In this document: positions 47,128 through 58,552 of the stretch, piece by piece
Numbering within the stretch: position 1 is the first letter of the stretch
Layout: each line of letters starts with the position of its first letter
Assembly: GCA_028571685.1 (NCBI GenBank)
Contig: CM053143.1
Coordinates: forward strand, 8,547,501 to 8,611,500
From: Heterohyrax brucei
Lineage: Eukaryota; Chordata; Mammalia; Hyracoidea; Procaviidae
Length of the DNA stretch: 64,000 nt
Reading direction: 5' to 3'
Translations under genes and position numbers: made by a program
Notes under the pieces: generated by a model
Told to the model about the DNA's origin: nothing
Databases searched by the model: none
The model's input: the letters and a program-made list of their open reading frames with translations, nothing else

Positions 47128-48904
47128 CTCTGCCTCTGACAGTTCTCTTTTTAATAGTGGGGCAGAGTTGTGTATGTCTGGGGTAGGGAATATTGTGTAT
47201 GTTGAGAAGTGATAGACATGATTTTATGTAATTGTAATGTATTTATAGGTGTTACAGGCTGAATGAATCAGAAAGATGATGGAATTGTCTTTTCTGAAAA
47301 TAATTAAAAATTGATAACAGCCTTTTGGGAGTCTGTCTAAAAGTAGAAGAAATGAGAGTATTTTGTGTTGATATACTTGGTCAGTGTGTTTGAACACGTT
47401 GGCTTGCAGTTCAGATCTAGGATGTGCCACAACATCTTGGATTTTCATTTGTTTTGACTAGACAGCAACCACTGTTAGATAAAGCGTGAGAAGAAGACTG
47501 AAAATCAAACTCAGAAGGTTCACTGGAAATGCCAAAGAAACTGAATTTTTGCAATTAAGCCATTTGCCATTTCTGGTCAAGATATTGGAATTGTGTAGAG
47601 AACATGTACGTGAAGCAATGAGACTATTTTTGTAGTTTTATACATCTCCGGAGTTGTTAGATGTAGACTTAATCTAACAAAATAGGCTGTTTGGGGAATG
47701 AATATTTCCAGAACTGTTGCATCATCTTATCGTATCTCCTGTGGATCCTAGAATGAGGATTTGAGTTTCTCTTTAGTTGGCAGTGGGACTGACTCTTTGA
47801 TATGAGTGTAAGTTCCTTCTTTGATTAGCAATTTCCCTGAATAATCCTGAACATTCACGTTTGATTGCTTTCTATTCAAGTATTGATGATCAGGGCATCC
47901 ACTAGTGTCTGCCACAAGGTAAGAGCTAAAATATGTTTCAGATGAATGGAAAATGATCATAAATTTACATTTAATTCAGAGAGGGATGGTGAACTAATGA
48001 AGGGCTGTAATATTGAGAGTGGGCATAATTCAGTGCTGCATAACCTCTCCAGTGCACTGGGGATATTATCCCAGAAGTTCATGGCTGATACTCACTCCTG
48101 CATTTCCTCTCATTCAGTTAGAAAAAAGAAGAGATCACCCATCACACCACCAAAAAATGGCCAATAATCTTCTGAGGTGGTCATAGATGAACGTTTTGAT
48201 GTGTTCGAACTAAAAAAAAAAAAAAAAATTTAAAGTGAAATTGTAAATTGTTCACTACATCTCTAATTTCTAGTATTCATCTACTAGGTGAAAAAAAATC
48301 ATTATTATTTTTTTTTTTTTTTGCAAAAAGCATTTCTTGATATCTTGTTATTTATGGTATATTTGTTTAGACCATGGAAGACCCCAGAAGTTCAATAAGA
48401 GAAAGACCAAACGAGAATCTTTATTAAATACTATTTTTAAATCTGAAGACTTATCTGAAAAGAGTCAAGAGAATCTGACATCTCAGTAGTTTCACTATCT
48501 GTATATGAGATAATAAATCAATTTTTCTTTACTACTTTGAGACAACTAACTTATTGCACTGATAAAGTTATCTGGAAATGCCCTCCCTCTGCTATGTTGA
48601 TATTGGTGTTTATGAAGGCCCTCATGTTCCATATAAATTTAGGAGAGAATGTTTGTATTTTCATCATGTAATTTTAGCAGATTCAGCATGTAAAGATTTG
48701 ATTTGTTGGAACATCTGATCTCACTGGAAGGAAATGCTGATAAAAGTGGAAGGGTTTTCAAAGCAGAGAGGGATGTTTACAAACATCTCATTAGGTGCAA
48801 GTGCTTCGTGTGCAGGAAAAATAAATTCATGATGTCGTTACATCTTACAACACTTGTCCTGGTAGTTCAGCAGCACAAACACCCTACAATTCTCTGTGAA
48901 AGTA
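47128..48904. other. No gene recognised
   Basis: AT-rich unique sequence with A-runs at 48210-48228 and T-runs at 48309-48322. The frames 47946-48167 and 48703-48915 have no family resemblance. Confidence 0.35.
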
Positions 48905-49859
48905 TCTTTTCCTAGGCCATGGTCCTTGACTTTCTGATAGTGGGGACCATTTTAAAAAGTTTAAAATTTGTGGTGGGACATGGCTAGTTTTACACAGTGC
49001 CATGGACCATGAGGTGGGATGTGGGCAGGAGCAGTGTCATGAGGGCTGGATTTGGCTGGGCAGATGAGGTGGAAGTGGTCACTAGAAATAAAAGAGGTCT
49101 GTTTTAGAAAAGCCCAAATATTCTTCCTGCTCAGGGTGTTGATGATTTATGTGCTACACAGGCTAAAAAAAAAAAATGTAGCTGAGCTTTTCCAATCCCC
49201 TTGCAAAACTTACAAAACAGTTGCAGACATCAAAATAATGCTAGATAGAGAATGCCTGTTTTCTTTTTTTAAGCTGACTAGATTTTTTTCCCCTAAACTA
49301 AACAGGTATTTAATGCTAGGCAAGATAGTGAATCAGCAAAGGCTCGGCTTCTTGGTTCCTGCCTCTAGAATGAACCCCGAAGTGCCAGAGAAGATACAAG
49401 AAGATCTGTGGATCTCAGACCCTTTACCAGACATTAAAACAAAAGCTTCGAGAATCCTTCTTTGGGGATTCTGAAGATAGTTAGGTCCTTGTATAGCAGT
49501 GGGAAATGTAAGCTAGCAGGAGAGGCCGCCAAGAAACTCTGGCTGTTTCTTGTGCTGTGCAGGTCAAGTTATTTCCTTCTATTTCCCCAGGCCTGAGGCA
49601 GAAGAGAAATCCAGCAAGACAGAGGGGGACTACCATGGGCACATAGTTCTGGAGCCCAGCTGAATAGGAAGGGGCATTGTGAGTTGCACTGGGATCAACT
49701 GCTTCTGAGCATTTATCCCTTCCTTGCCCACCAGCCTCCCTATCCTATGGGCGTGACAACTGCAAGAAAGTCTGTAACGATCACTCAGTTACTTGAAAAA
49801 GTTGGTTAGAGGAGAAGATCATAAAAATTTACTTAAGTACTTCAGGGATCACTCTGTTT
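48905..49859. other. No gene recognised; one unidentified 140-codon open frame
   Basis: The frame 49052-49474 (+) is open for 140 codons. It starts MAGQMRWKWSL and ends in a K/R-rich then aliphatic segment. It shows no domain I recognise and no splice or promoter support. About one frame of this length is expected by chance in a window this size. Confidence 0.25.
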
Positions 49860-50438
49860 TTCTTCCAAGACAGACTTGTTTATACTTCTGGAAATCCATT
49901 ATACATTCAGTACTCTTCACCAACAACATAATTCAACACAACTCTTCAGTCTTACTCATTGTCTAGTTTTCTCATGCACATGAGACTGTTGAAAATATCA
50001 GGACTTGGGTCAGGCACACCTTAGTCCTCATGGTGACATCTTTGCTATAGCCATTTAGAGAGGTCTTTTGCCACAGACTTTCCCAATTCAATACATTGTT
50101 TGATTTTCTGACTGTTGCTTGTGTGGACATTGATTGTTGATTCAGGTAAAATGACAGTCTTAACAATGTCATCTTTTGTCCATTTGTCATGATCTTAATG
50201 GTCCAGTAGTGGGGATTTCTGCTTTATTTATGTTGAGATATTATCTATATTGAAGGCTGTGGTCTTTTATCTTGACCAGTAAATGCTTTACGTCCTCTTT
50301 GCTTTCAGAAAGGAAGGTTGTGTATCATCTGCATAATGCAAGTTATTAATGAGTCTTCCAGCAATCCTGATGCCACATTCTTCTTCATGTTGTCCAGGTT
50401 CTTGGACTATTTGTTCATTATAAATCGGTATACATGAT
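49860..50438 (-). mobile_element. RTE-clade LINE 3' fragment
   Basis: Antisense RTE sequence homologous to 34730-35330, in the same order (GACATCTTTGCTATAGCCA, TTATGTTGAGATATTATC, CATCTGCATAATGCAAG). The minus-strand translation reads LINNLHYADDT, so the catalytic box is present (50324-50335). It is truncated at both ends. Confidence 0.85.
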
Positions 50439-51379
50439 CTAAACTCACATGCAAAATCAGAGATTCAGACTGAAGAAAACAAATTGAGATTCAGCACTAT
50501 GTTGCTTTAAAAAAAATATATAGGTGAAGGGATACATGAAGTCTAAATATTAAGAAAGGGGATATGAAAATAAGAAAATTGGATAGCAATTTTAGAAATG
50601 ACAAATACAACTTGAGTGAAAATACTAAAAGAAATCCGAAGAATGTTGTATCGAAGTAAAAATAAAAACATAAAACAAGACGCACAACCTATTAATATAG
50701 CTTTGAAACATACAAAGCAACATAATATAGTTAAAAAGATAGTTAAAGTAAATCACTGTAGTTTGAGAGTTTAGCTTACAGCCCCAGAAGGAGAAAATAA
50801 GAGTCAAGATGATCAGACTAATAGGATCATATTGCATATGAATTAACAAATGCATATTTCTTCTCCTAGCAAATATTGTTTTGTACACATCTGACATATT
50901 CACAAAAATTGAATATTAGTTCTATAATTAAGCCTTAAAATGTGCCAGACAATACACACATATCCTCTGGGAAGAATAAAATTTGAAACTCATAACAAAC
51001 AGATAATTTTAAATTCTGTGTGTCTGAGAACTGTTAAATATATTACTACATAACACTTGACCAAAGGAAAAAATCACATGGAAAATTTTGAAGTGCATAA
51101 ACATTAGTGACAATGAAAGCCCATGTACCAAAATTTGTGAACTACGAAGCCATTACCAAAAGTAGTAATTCTGACCTTATATACATTTATCAAAAAGCAA
51201 AGCAGCTAAATTTGCTGCTGAAAAATCTGCGTTAAAATAAATCCAAAGAAACAATAGAAAAAAAGAAGGAAGCAGTAGAAATAAGGGAAGGAATCAGTAT
51301 GGAATGGAAAACAGCCAAAATAATAAAAACAAAAAATATAATTAAAAAAACGAAATGTTTTTTTTTTTAAAAAGGCTGA
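50439..51379. other. No gene recognised; A-rich
   Basis: A-rich on the + strand, with A and T runs at 50508-50521 and 51300-51372. Part may be old L1 sense sequence leading into the fragment at 51380, but I cannot align it. Confidence 0.35.
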
Positions 51380-51540
51380 GAAAAGGAGGAATTGGAATTG
51401 ATGCCTGATGGTTGCAAATTACCTGTTTGAGGTGAAGAAAAATGTTCGAAACCAATGACAGTGATGGTTGCACAACATTACGAGTAAAATTAATGTCACT
51501 GAATTGTATGTTTTGAAATAATTAAAAAGGCAAGATATAC
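51380..51540 (+). mobile_element. Ancient L1M 3' end, sense
   Basis: GTGATGGTTGCACAACATTA and CACTGAATTGTATGTTTTGA are hallmark phrases of the old L1 3' UTR, here in sense orientation. Confidence 0.65.
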
Positions 51541-51737
51541 ATATATGAAATATAATATATATAATTTAAAAAGGAATGGTAAAATATGTGGCACGTAATA
51601 GTGAAGAGAAATGTAGATACATTGCAAATTGATAAAAGGGGAAATAACTAGAAGGAATAGAAATCTAAAAGTTGTGGAAAAGTATTCAGAACAACCGTAT
51701 GCCGATAATTGAGAAAGCCTAGATTTAAGTACATCAG

Positions 51738-52300
51738 TGTGCCGTCCCTGACTGGGGTGGTTTTAAAATGCTTTGTCTAAATTCTTCTACAATCCTTTCA
51801 TCAAGCTTGGCATCCAGATCTCTTCACTTGTACCTGGGCAGCACAGCTTTGTGAGTGCTTTAACAAATAAGAATACAACAGAAGCGACGCTGCCCGACTT
51901 TTGAGACTAGTTTAGAGATGTTCACGAAGCTTTCCTCATTTGTTCTTTGTTCACCTGCTCTGGTAACCTTACGCCACCATCTAAAAATTCTGCCTGCTTT
52001 GAGGTTCCCATATAGAGTGACTACACACAGGGAGAGGCAGACAGAGATAAAAGGCAGAGCGCGACAGATGCCCAAGGAAACTTACCTGTTTGAGTCTCCA
52101 GGCTAGGCTCCAGAAACAGGAATGAGAAAACCTCCGAGATGACCCTATTCCCAACTGCCATCTAACTACAGCCAATGAGAGGTCCTGAGTGAGAGCTGTC
52201 TAACTGAGCCCAGTTAACTCCTACATTTATGAGAAAATAAATGAATAGTTGCAAGTCTCTGTTTGGCGCTGGTATGTTACACATCAATGGGTAATCAAAA
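51738..52300 (+). mobile_element. MLT1-like (MaLR) solo LTR
   Basis: GCAGAAGC-type GAAGCGACGCTGCCCGACTT, TCCTGAGTGAGAGC, a GAAAATAAATGAATAGTTG polyadenylation region and the end TATGTTACACATCAATGGG follow the MLT1 LTR order. The direct repeat CATCAG sits on both sides (51732-51737 and 52301-52306). No second LTR or internal region is present, so it is a solo LTR. Confidence 0.75.
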
Positions 52301-52379
52301 CATCAGAATTAAAATTCTACTTCAGCGTAAGAAGGAAAGAATGAATATGACAGAGAATTAGCTATCTCTAACAGAGGTG

Positions 52380-52890
52380 CATTCCCTGGGAGCAGAATTG
52401 TAGGATGCAAGATTACAGAACATGCTAATTTTTAACTGAAGTAGATATTATCTAATTGTTCTCTGAAGAATACCTCACTTTCTCACCAACAGTGTCCCTG
52501 TCTCCCAATACACTTCCACTAAGATTTGGGATTTGGGGTTTAATTATTTTCACTTTGTCAGTCTGATAAGTATGAAATACTGTCCAAGTTTTGTCCAGTA
52601 TGTATTTTCACAATTACTAGTGAAGGTGGGTAACTTTTCTTCTATTTCTGGTTCATTTGTTTTTACTTTTCTGAGAAAGGTTTGTTGTATCCATTGTTTT
52701 TCTATTGCTTTAAAAAAAATCTTTTGATTCTTGATTTACAGAAGCTATTTTTAAAATTTTGGCTATTAATTGGTTATAACATCTTGCGGTATCGTCTCAA
52801 TTTTTATTTTCACTTTGGTACATGGGATCTTTTGTCATATGGTGGTTTTAATTTTGGTGTAGTCCAATTACTGGTTTCCAGTGCTGTTGT
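52380..52890 (-). mobile_element. Ancient L1M ORF2 C-terminal region, antisense
   Basis: GGGAGCAGAATTGTAGGATG, CACTTTCTCACCAACAGTGT, TTTATTTTCACTTTGG and TTTTAATTTTGGTGTAGTCC appear in the order of old L1 antisense 3' sequence. No frame remains. Confidence 0.6.
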
Positions 52891-52917
52891 TTTTGCTGTT
52901 AAAACAGGAAAAATAAT

Positions 52918-53059
52918 CAAGTCATTTCTGACACATCACGACACAGTAGGTCAGAGTAGGACTGCTCCATAGAGTTTCCAAAGAGTGCCTGTCAGATTTG
53001 AGCTGCCACCCTTTTGGTTAGCAGCCATAGCACTTAACTATTACACCACCAGGTTTTCC
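52918..53059 (-). mobile_element. SINE cluster, copy 1
   Basis: Minus-strand head GGAAAACCTGGTGGTGTAA at 53059; middle CAAAGAGTGCCTGTCAG; tail side degraded near 52918. First of four consecutive same-strand SINEs. Confidence 0.85.
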
Positions 53060-53250
53060 AGTTGCCATCAAATAGATTACGACACTTAGCAACCTCATAC
53101 ATGCAAAGTAGAACTGTTGTACAGTTCTCGAAGTTGTGACCTTTAGAAAGCAGATTCTCAGGCCTGACTTCCAATGCATCTTTAGTTGGGTTTGAGCTCC
53201 CAACCTTTAGGTAAGTGGCCGAGCATTAAACTGTGTCACTCAAGGATTCC
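53060..53250 (-). mobile_element. SINE cluster, copy 2 (long form, diverged)
   Basis: GGAATCCTTGAGTGACACAG head at 53250, with the long-form middle block (AGCAGATTCTCAGGCC). It starts directly after copy 1, with no spacer. Confidence 0.75.
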
Positions 53251-53261
53251 AAAATAAACAA

Positions 53262-53465
53262 TACTGTTATTGTGTGACTTGGGCTGATGCTGAGTCATAG
53301 CAACCCTACGTGACAGAGCAGAACTACTGCATAGGGTTTCTTTGGCTGTAATATTTACAGAAACATATTCACAGCTGTTTTCTCCAGCAGAGTTGCTAGT
53401 GGGTCCTAGAGGCTGATCTTCCATTTAGTAGCCAAGAGCTTAACAATAGCACCACCACGGCTCCT
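53262..53465 (-). mobile_element. SINE cluster, copy 3 (long form), shared TSD
   Basis: Head AGGAGCCGTGGTGGTGC at 53465; long-form block with GTAATATTTACAGAAAC. Flanked by AAATAAACAA at 53252-53261 and 53468-53477. Confidence 0.87.
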
Positions 53466-53477
53466 TAAAATAAACAA

Positions 53478-53628
53478 ACAAAACAAAAAAATCCTGTTGC
53501 TCTCAAGCTGATTTTGACTCAGAGTAGAAGAACCACCCCATAGAGTTTCCTAGGAGCAGCTGGTAGAGTTAAACATCTGATCTTTTGATTAGCAGCCAAG
53601 CTGTTAACCACTGTACCACCAAGGCTTC
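53478..53628 (-). mobile_element. SINE cluster, copy 4, shared TSD
   Basis: Short form with head GAAGCCTTGGTGGTACAG at 53628. Flanked by AAATAAACAA at 53468-53477 and 53629-53638, the same 10-mer that flanks copy 3. Confidence 0.88.
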
Positions 53629-53808
53629 AAATAAACAATAAATGTCATTAAGAAATAAGTTATATAAGATGTTAGAAGGTAATAAGTGCTATGGAAAAAT
53701 ATGTACAAAAGGACAAGGGAAATCTAGAATATTTAAACAAAGACAGGGCATTGTTTTTTTAAAGAAGGTAGATTATTTGAGATAGTCTTTGTTGTAAAGG
53801 ATACCCTA

Positions 53809-53965
53809 GAAACCCTGGAGCTATAGTGGCTAAGATTTGGCTGGTAACCAAAAGGTCGGCAGTTTAAATTTACCAGGTGCTGTTTGGAAACTGCAGAGTT
53901 CTACTGTGTCTTACAGGTTCACTGTGAGTTGGAATCAGCTCAAAAAAAACCAGTTGTTGTTTTTT
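53809..53965 (+). mobile_element. SINE
   Basis: GAAACCCTGGAGCTATAG head, AAGGTCGGCAGTTTAAATT box-B-like region, GTGAGTTGGAATCAGCTC and a degraded tail with TTGTTGTTTTTTT. Confidence 0.85.
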
Positions 53966-55296
53966 TAATTGAAAAGGTGAAATTTGTACAAAGCCTCAGG
54001 ACATGAGGCAGTTAGTCATATGGATCTCTGGGAAAAGAGTGTTCCCAGAAGAGAAAACAGTGAATGCTCAGTCACGTGTGTGCCTCACACATCTAGGGAC
54101 CACCAGGAGGCCAGAGTGCCTGGAGAAGAACAAGCAGGGCCGGAGTGGGGGAGATGAGGTCGGAGCAGGGCTGAGGAAGAGAAGAGCTGAAGGGCTTTGC
54201 AGGTCATTGTGGGTCTGCCGCCGTTCTTATCTTTGCCCTTCTGTACATCACATACTTTTTACTCTAGCTGTGTTGGATATTTCCTCTTTATAATTGATCT
54301 TGAGCAACTTAAGACATGCTTTAGAGTAGTTATCGCCATACTTCTTCTGCATGGGGGTTAATGATCTTTGATCCGCGGGTTTTAAGTTTTCATCAAATCT
54401 GAAAAAAAATTTCAGCCGTTGTTTCTTCAAATATTTTTTTCTGTCCTCTCTCCTCTTTCTTCATTGACTGCAATTGCACATGATTAGACAGCTTGAAGTT
54501 GTCCCAAAACTCAGCGATACTCTCTTCATTTTTTCCCCCCAGCTTTTTTTTTTTTTTTTAATCTCTGTTTCATTTTGGATGGTTTCCCTTGATGTGACTT
54601 CAATTTTACCAATCTTCTATTTTGCAGGATATGTGAAAGAATTGGAGGGTATTGAGTAGATTTGACTTTCAAGAGATAATTCTGACTGCTGAGATGGAGA
54701 TACAGTACTGAAGAGTGAACATCAGGAGCACAATTCAGACTCTTGCCAAGAATCCAGGGGAGTCTCTTTCACTAGGGTGGTGGGCAACATTTATAAAATG
54801 CCTTAAAACATATTGCTTTTAAGGATTCACTGTTAGTTATTCTAGGCATGATGCTGTTATTGTGTTTTTTAAAAAAATTCTTGTCTCTTGAAATACCTAA
54901 TGAAATATTTCAGGAGAAATTATATGGTATTTGGAGTTTTCTTCTAAAACCTTTGAATAGAGTGGAAGTTTGGAGAAGGGGTGTTTAATCTTCAGATGAT
55001 ACAAGATTGCCCATTACTTAATAATGCCAAAAGCTAGATAAATGATGGGGACATTTGGGTTCACTGTTCTGTGCTGTCCATGTCTGTATATTTCTAGGGA
55101 AACTTTCCAGAATAAAAGGGTAGAAAGAAAATGGTTTAAAGAATATAGTGTGCCATATTCATGAAGGATGTGGTGGTTATTTAGACTTCCATGAACAATT
55201 TAGATTATTTATATTTATAAGAATATTTATATAAAAATATACACAGATACGTATATATTTATCATGTACGGTTATAACATACACACACATACACAT
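53966..55296. other. No gene recognised
   Basis: Contains a T-run at 54546-54559 and AT-rich microsatellite-like DNA at 55195-55300. 54300-54460 (GGTTTTAAGTTTTCATC, then TTGTTTCTTCAAATATT) is weakly like an antisense L1 5' region. No convincing coding frame; 54003-54293 (96 codons) is unidentified. Confidence 0.35.
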
Positions 55297-55297
55297 A

Positions 55298-55436
55298 AAA
55301 CTCAAAACCAAACTCACTGCCATCGAGTCGGTAGAATTGCTCCATGGAGCTTCCAAGGAGCACCTGGAAGATGTGAACTGTCTACCTTTCAGTTAGCAGA
55401 AGTAGTGCTTAACCACTACGTCACTAGTGTTTCCAC
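55298..55436 (-). mobile_element. SINE with internal deletion
   Basis: AAACTCACTGCCATCGAGTC tail complement, then a jump to GGTAGAATTGCTCCATGG. About 35 bp of the usual GACTCATAGCGACC segment are missing. Head complement CCACTACGTCACTAGTG at 55418-55434. Confidence 0.87.
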
Positions 55437-57467
55437 ACATGCACATGCATACACATATTTGCATTGATTGTGTTGGCTGTGACAAAGAAATCTTGTACTT
55501 TGATCCCAAACCATGGCAACTTACTTGTCAAGCCTAGTTTTGGTAGTGAAGTAGTTCAACTTTGGGGTTATTATGCCTAATATCCCAGGGTTTACAAAAG
55601 AGACAAATGGGCTTCCTATGTCAAAACAGCTCACAGTAAAATATTGTAACTTCACAGGGCACACCAGCGAATGCTGATGAATGAATGAGAAAGCAAATTT
55701 TGGAAATATAAAACAAAACACAAACAGAAACCTACTGTCTTGAAAGCCTAAGACTTATCCTCTGAAGCAAAGCTCACTGTTAATAATCTACTCATATATC
55801 ACTGTCTCATGTGTGGCGGACTTTAGAAGGCTTTATTTATTACTTACCAGGTTGAGTAGAACTGACTGTGGCCACTGAATGTGAAAGAGATTTTCTGTAG
55901 GACTCTGAATCACACTTCCATGGATCTATTTTATCTTTTGGTCATACTGTATGTTCCTTGATCCCTAGCTTTGATATTCAGAAAGAGTAATTTTCTGTTG
56001 TAATCAGTAACTTGGACTGACTACTAAGGGATTTAGTCTCTCTGTGGATGTGGTTGACTTTATAATTTTCTGAGTGAGTGCCTCTTTTTTATTTCAGGGA
56101 TGTGAAGGGCATATTTTACAGCAGGGTAAAATGTAAGAGTTCTGAAAAAGGCAGGAGTATATGTAATACATTTTCTCAAAATAATTGAGAGCCATAGAAT
56201 TCTTGGGGGGGGGCAGTATTCATGCTTTTCAAAAGTAAATGTGGACCTGTCGTTTGCCATTTAATAAAATGTTTGCCAGGAAAGCACTATTATTTTGGAT
56301 TTAGATAGAATGCCCATTCAAATAAACCTCTGGCACATTTGTAAAGCTAACCATCAAATTACAACAAGGATAGGGCCATTGTCATTGAATACTCAAAGGT
56401 AGTTAGAGGTAATAACTTAAGAGATAGTCATTACAGAACAATAATTGCTCTCCTTAACTGGTTTTGGCTACAAAATGGCATGCTATCACTAACTAGAACA
56501 CTGTGTTGACCTAGTTGTTTTAGGGATTGAGCTCTAGTGAGGTTCAGCAATTCCAGAGCACAGTCCTGAATACCATGCTTACTGAACTTCATGTTTGGAT
56601 CCAGTGACAAATTATTTCAAGGACTGGGCAGTTAGTTATCTCTAATTCATAAACTGTGCTTTGATAAATCCTGGTTGATATGTAAGGAATCAAGTAGAAT
56701 CAATTTCTTTGCAATGTTCCTTACCATATGACTTAGAATTTGAAGATGAAAGAATTTGTTCATTTTTCTTCTAAAATATAATATCATTAGTGGTGTCACA
56801 CTATTCATATTGTACTATAATGGAACATCTGGGGACAAATTCTTTGTTTTAAATTAGTGGTCTTGACTAACAGTTGGATGGATGTAAGCTGAAAAAATTT
56901 ATTCCTTACCTCCATGCAGAGAATAAAAGCTGTCTTTTCAAGGTGCAGGAAAGTATTTGGATGAAAAGATTTAAAAAAAAAAAAAAAAGGATGGTTGGAG
57001 ACAGAAAACGTACCTAGAAGTTATTAAGTTTTTAAAAACATCTGTCACAAACCATAATAACTAATAACTTGGATAGAAGGTGCTTTAAAGTTTACAGTGA
57101 TATCCAAATATTATCAATTCATCCTTTCATTCACCCACTCAATTATTTGCTACTTACAGAGAGAGTACCTCCTATGTAGGCACACTGGTTGCCTTTTAAT
57201 TCTCCAATCAATCTTGTGAACTTTGTGCTATCTGTATTTGAGAGCTATACTATACATCTCCGTGTGAGCCTTATGCGTTGTTTTGTGAGGGGGTTGATCT
57301 TATAGATATTTCTTTTTATTCAATTTGTCTTAAGGCTTACTGTGTTAAATTGCCCACGAGCCAAAGAACACCAAGTGGTGCTGTATCTTGAATGAATAGT
57401 GCTCACCCGAGTTAGCTTGCATCAGCAAAACAATAGGTGTTTCTTGGGTTTAGCAGGCATCAGCCCC
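55437..57467. other. No gene recognised
   Basis: Mostly unique AT-rich sequence. A G-run is at 56202-56211 and an A-run at 56971-56987. 57120-57240 resembles a common ancient mammalian repeat (CATTCACCCACTCAATTATT). No long open frame. Confidence 0.35.
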
Positions 57468-57546
57468 CTCAAAACAAAACCCATTGCTGTCAAGTTGATT
57501 CTGACTCACAATAACCCTGTAGACAGAATAAAGCTGCACTGTAGAG
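57468..57546 (-). mobile_element. SINE 3' part, interrupted by the young L1
   Basis: Tail complement AAAACAAAACCCATTGCTG, then GATTCTGACTCACAATAACC and GCACTGTAGAGTTT. It breaks off at the T-run that ends the L1. The missing head should lie beyond the L1 5' end, outside the window. Confidence 0.82.
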
Positions 57547-57560
57547 TTTTTTTTTTTTTT

Positions 57561-58552
57561 ATTTAACATAACTGAGTGAAAATGTACATTCACATGAAAA
57601 TTTACATGCCCCCCTATATGCAGCTTCCACTGCTCTCCCTGTCCGGTGACTGCACACTATTCCTCTCTGCTCCATACATGTCTCATCCTCCCAACAGCCT
57701 CCTTTCCCCTCCTCTCCGTCCACTCCCCTTCCCCCAGCCAGAGGTCAGCAAGATGATATGCTATAGATGTATAGAACCATAAATTGCTTCCAATATATGG
57801 TTACTCTGCATTGCCAAGTCCAATCCATTCCTGTCCAAAGAGTGGACCTTTGTTATAATTTATGGGAATGGGCAGCATCAGGGCCGGGGGCCATGCTCTC
57901 AGAGGAACCCCAAAACCGCTGGACCATCAATTGAGGACTTTTAGTGGAGATCTCATGATGCACCTCTTTTTATTCTTGTGTTGCCAGTGAGGCTCCTCTC
58001 TGTGAACTCCGTCATGGCTATCACTGGTGGTGGCCAGGCACCATCCGGTTCTTCCAGTCCCAGGTCGATGTAGGCACCCACTCTTGTGGGTCTCTCTGTC
58101 TTCTCGGTTGTCTTTACCGCATGCCATTTTGGCCCTCGGTGAGCATCCGTTCCTGCTGAGTTGGGACCATTTGCTGTGTCCTCGGATGGCAGCTTGGCAG
58201 CTTTTAAGACCCCAGACGCCACTCACCAATGTGGGGTGCAGACAGCTCTCTTAGCAAAACGCTAGTTGTGCCAATTGGCCTGGAATTCGCCTAAGAGCAT
58301 GGTCCCCCGTCCCCCGCCCCAGCTACTCTATCCTTGCAGTATTGAGTTAAGATGGAAGGAGTACTCAAGTTATGCTGAAGTCCACTTAATGTTGTTCTTG
58401 TTCCTAATGTGTGCTGTTACCGCTTTCTCCCAACTAGATTTCTAGTAACTACCTAAACTAAACCCTCCTCCCCTTGTCCTCCCTCCCTCTCTCCCCTCCC
58501 TTGCAGCTGTCAAAGAGTCTTTTCTTCTATACACAAGTCTGTTTTTGAGATC
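57561..58552 (-). other. 3' UTR of the young L1
   Basis: About 990 bp between the ORF2 stop and the A-tail. It contains the sequence used by the small insertion at 28532-28867. The upstream part (58030-58240) shares short phrases with the older L1 3' UTRs (CAGCTTTTAAGACCCCAGAC), while the terminal ~450 bp differ from them. Confidence 0.85.

Noticed and set aside
52918..53628. CRISPR-like or tandem-repeat array
   Set aside because: The units are diverged ~140-205 bp SINEs with individual TSDs, not identical short repeats with regular spacers.
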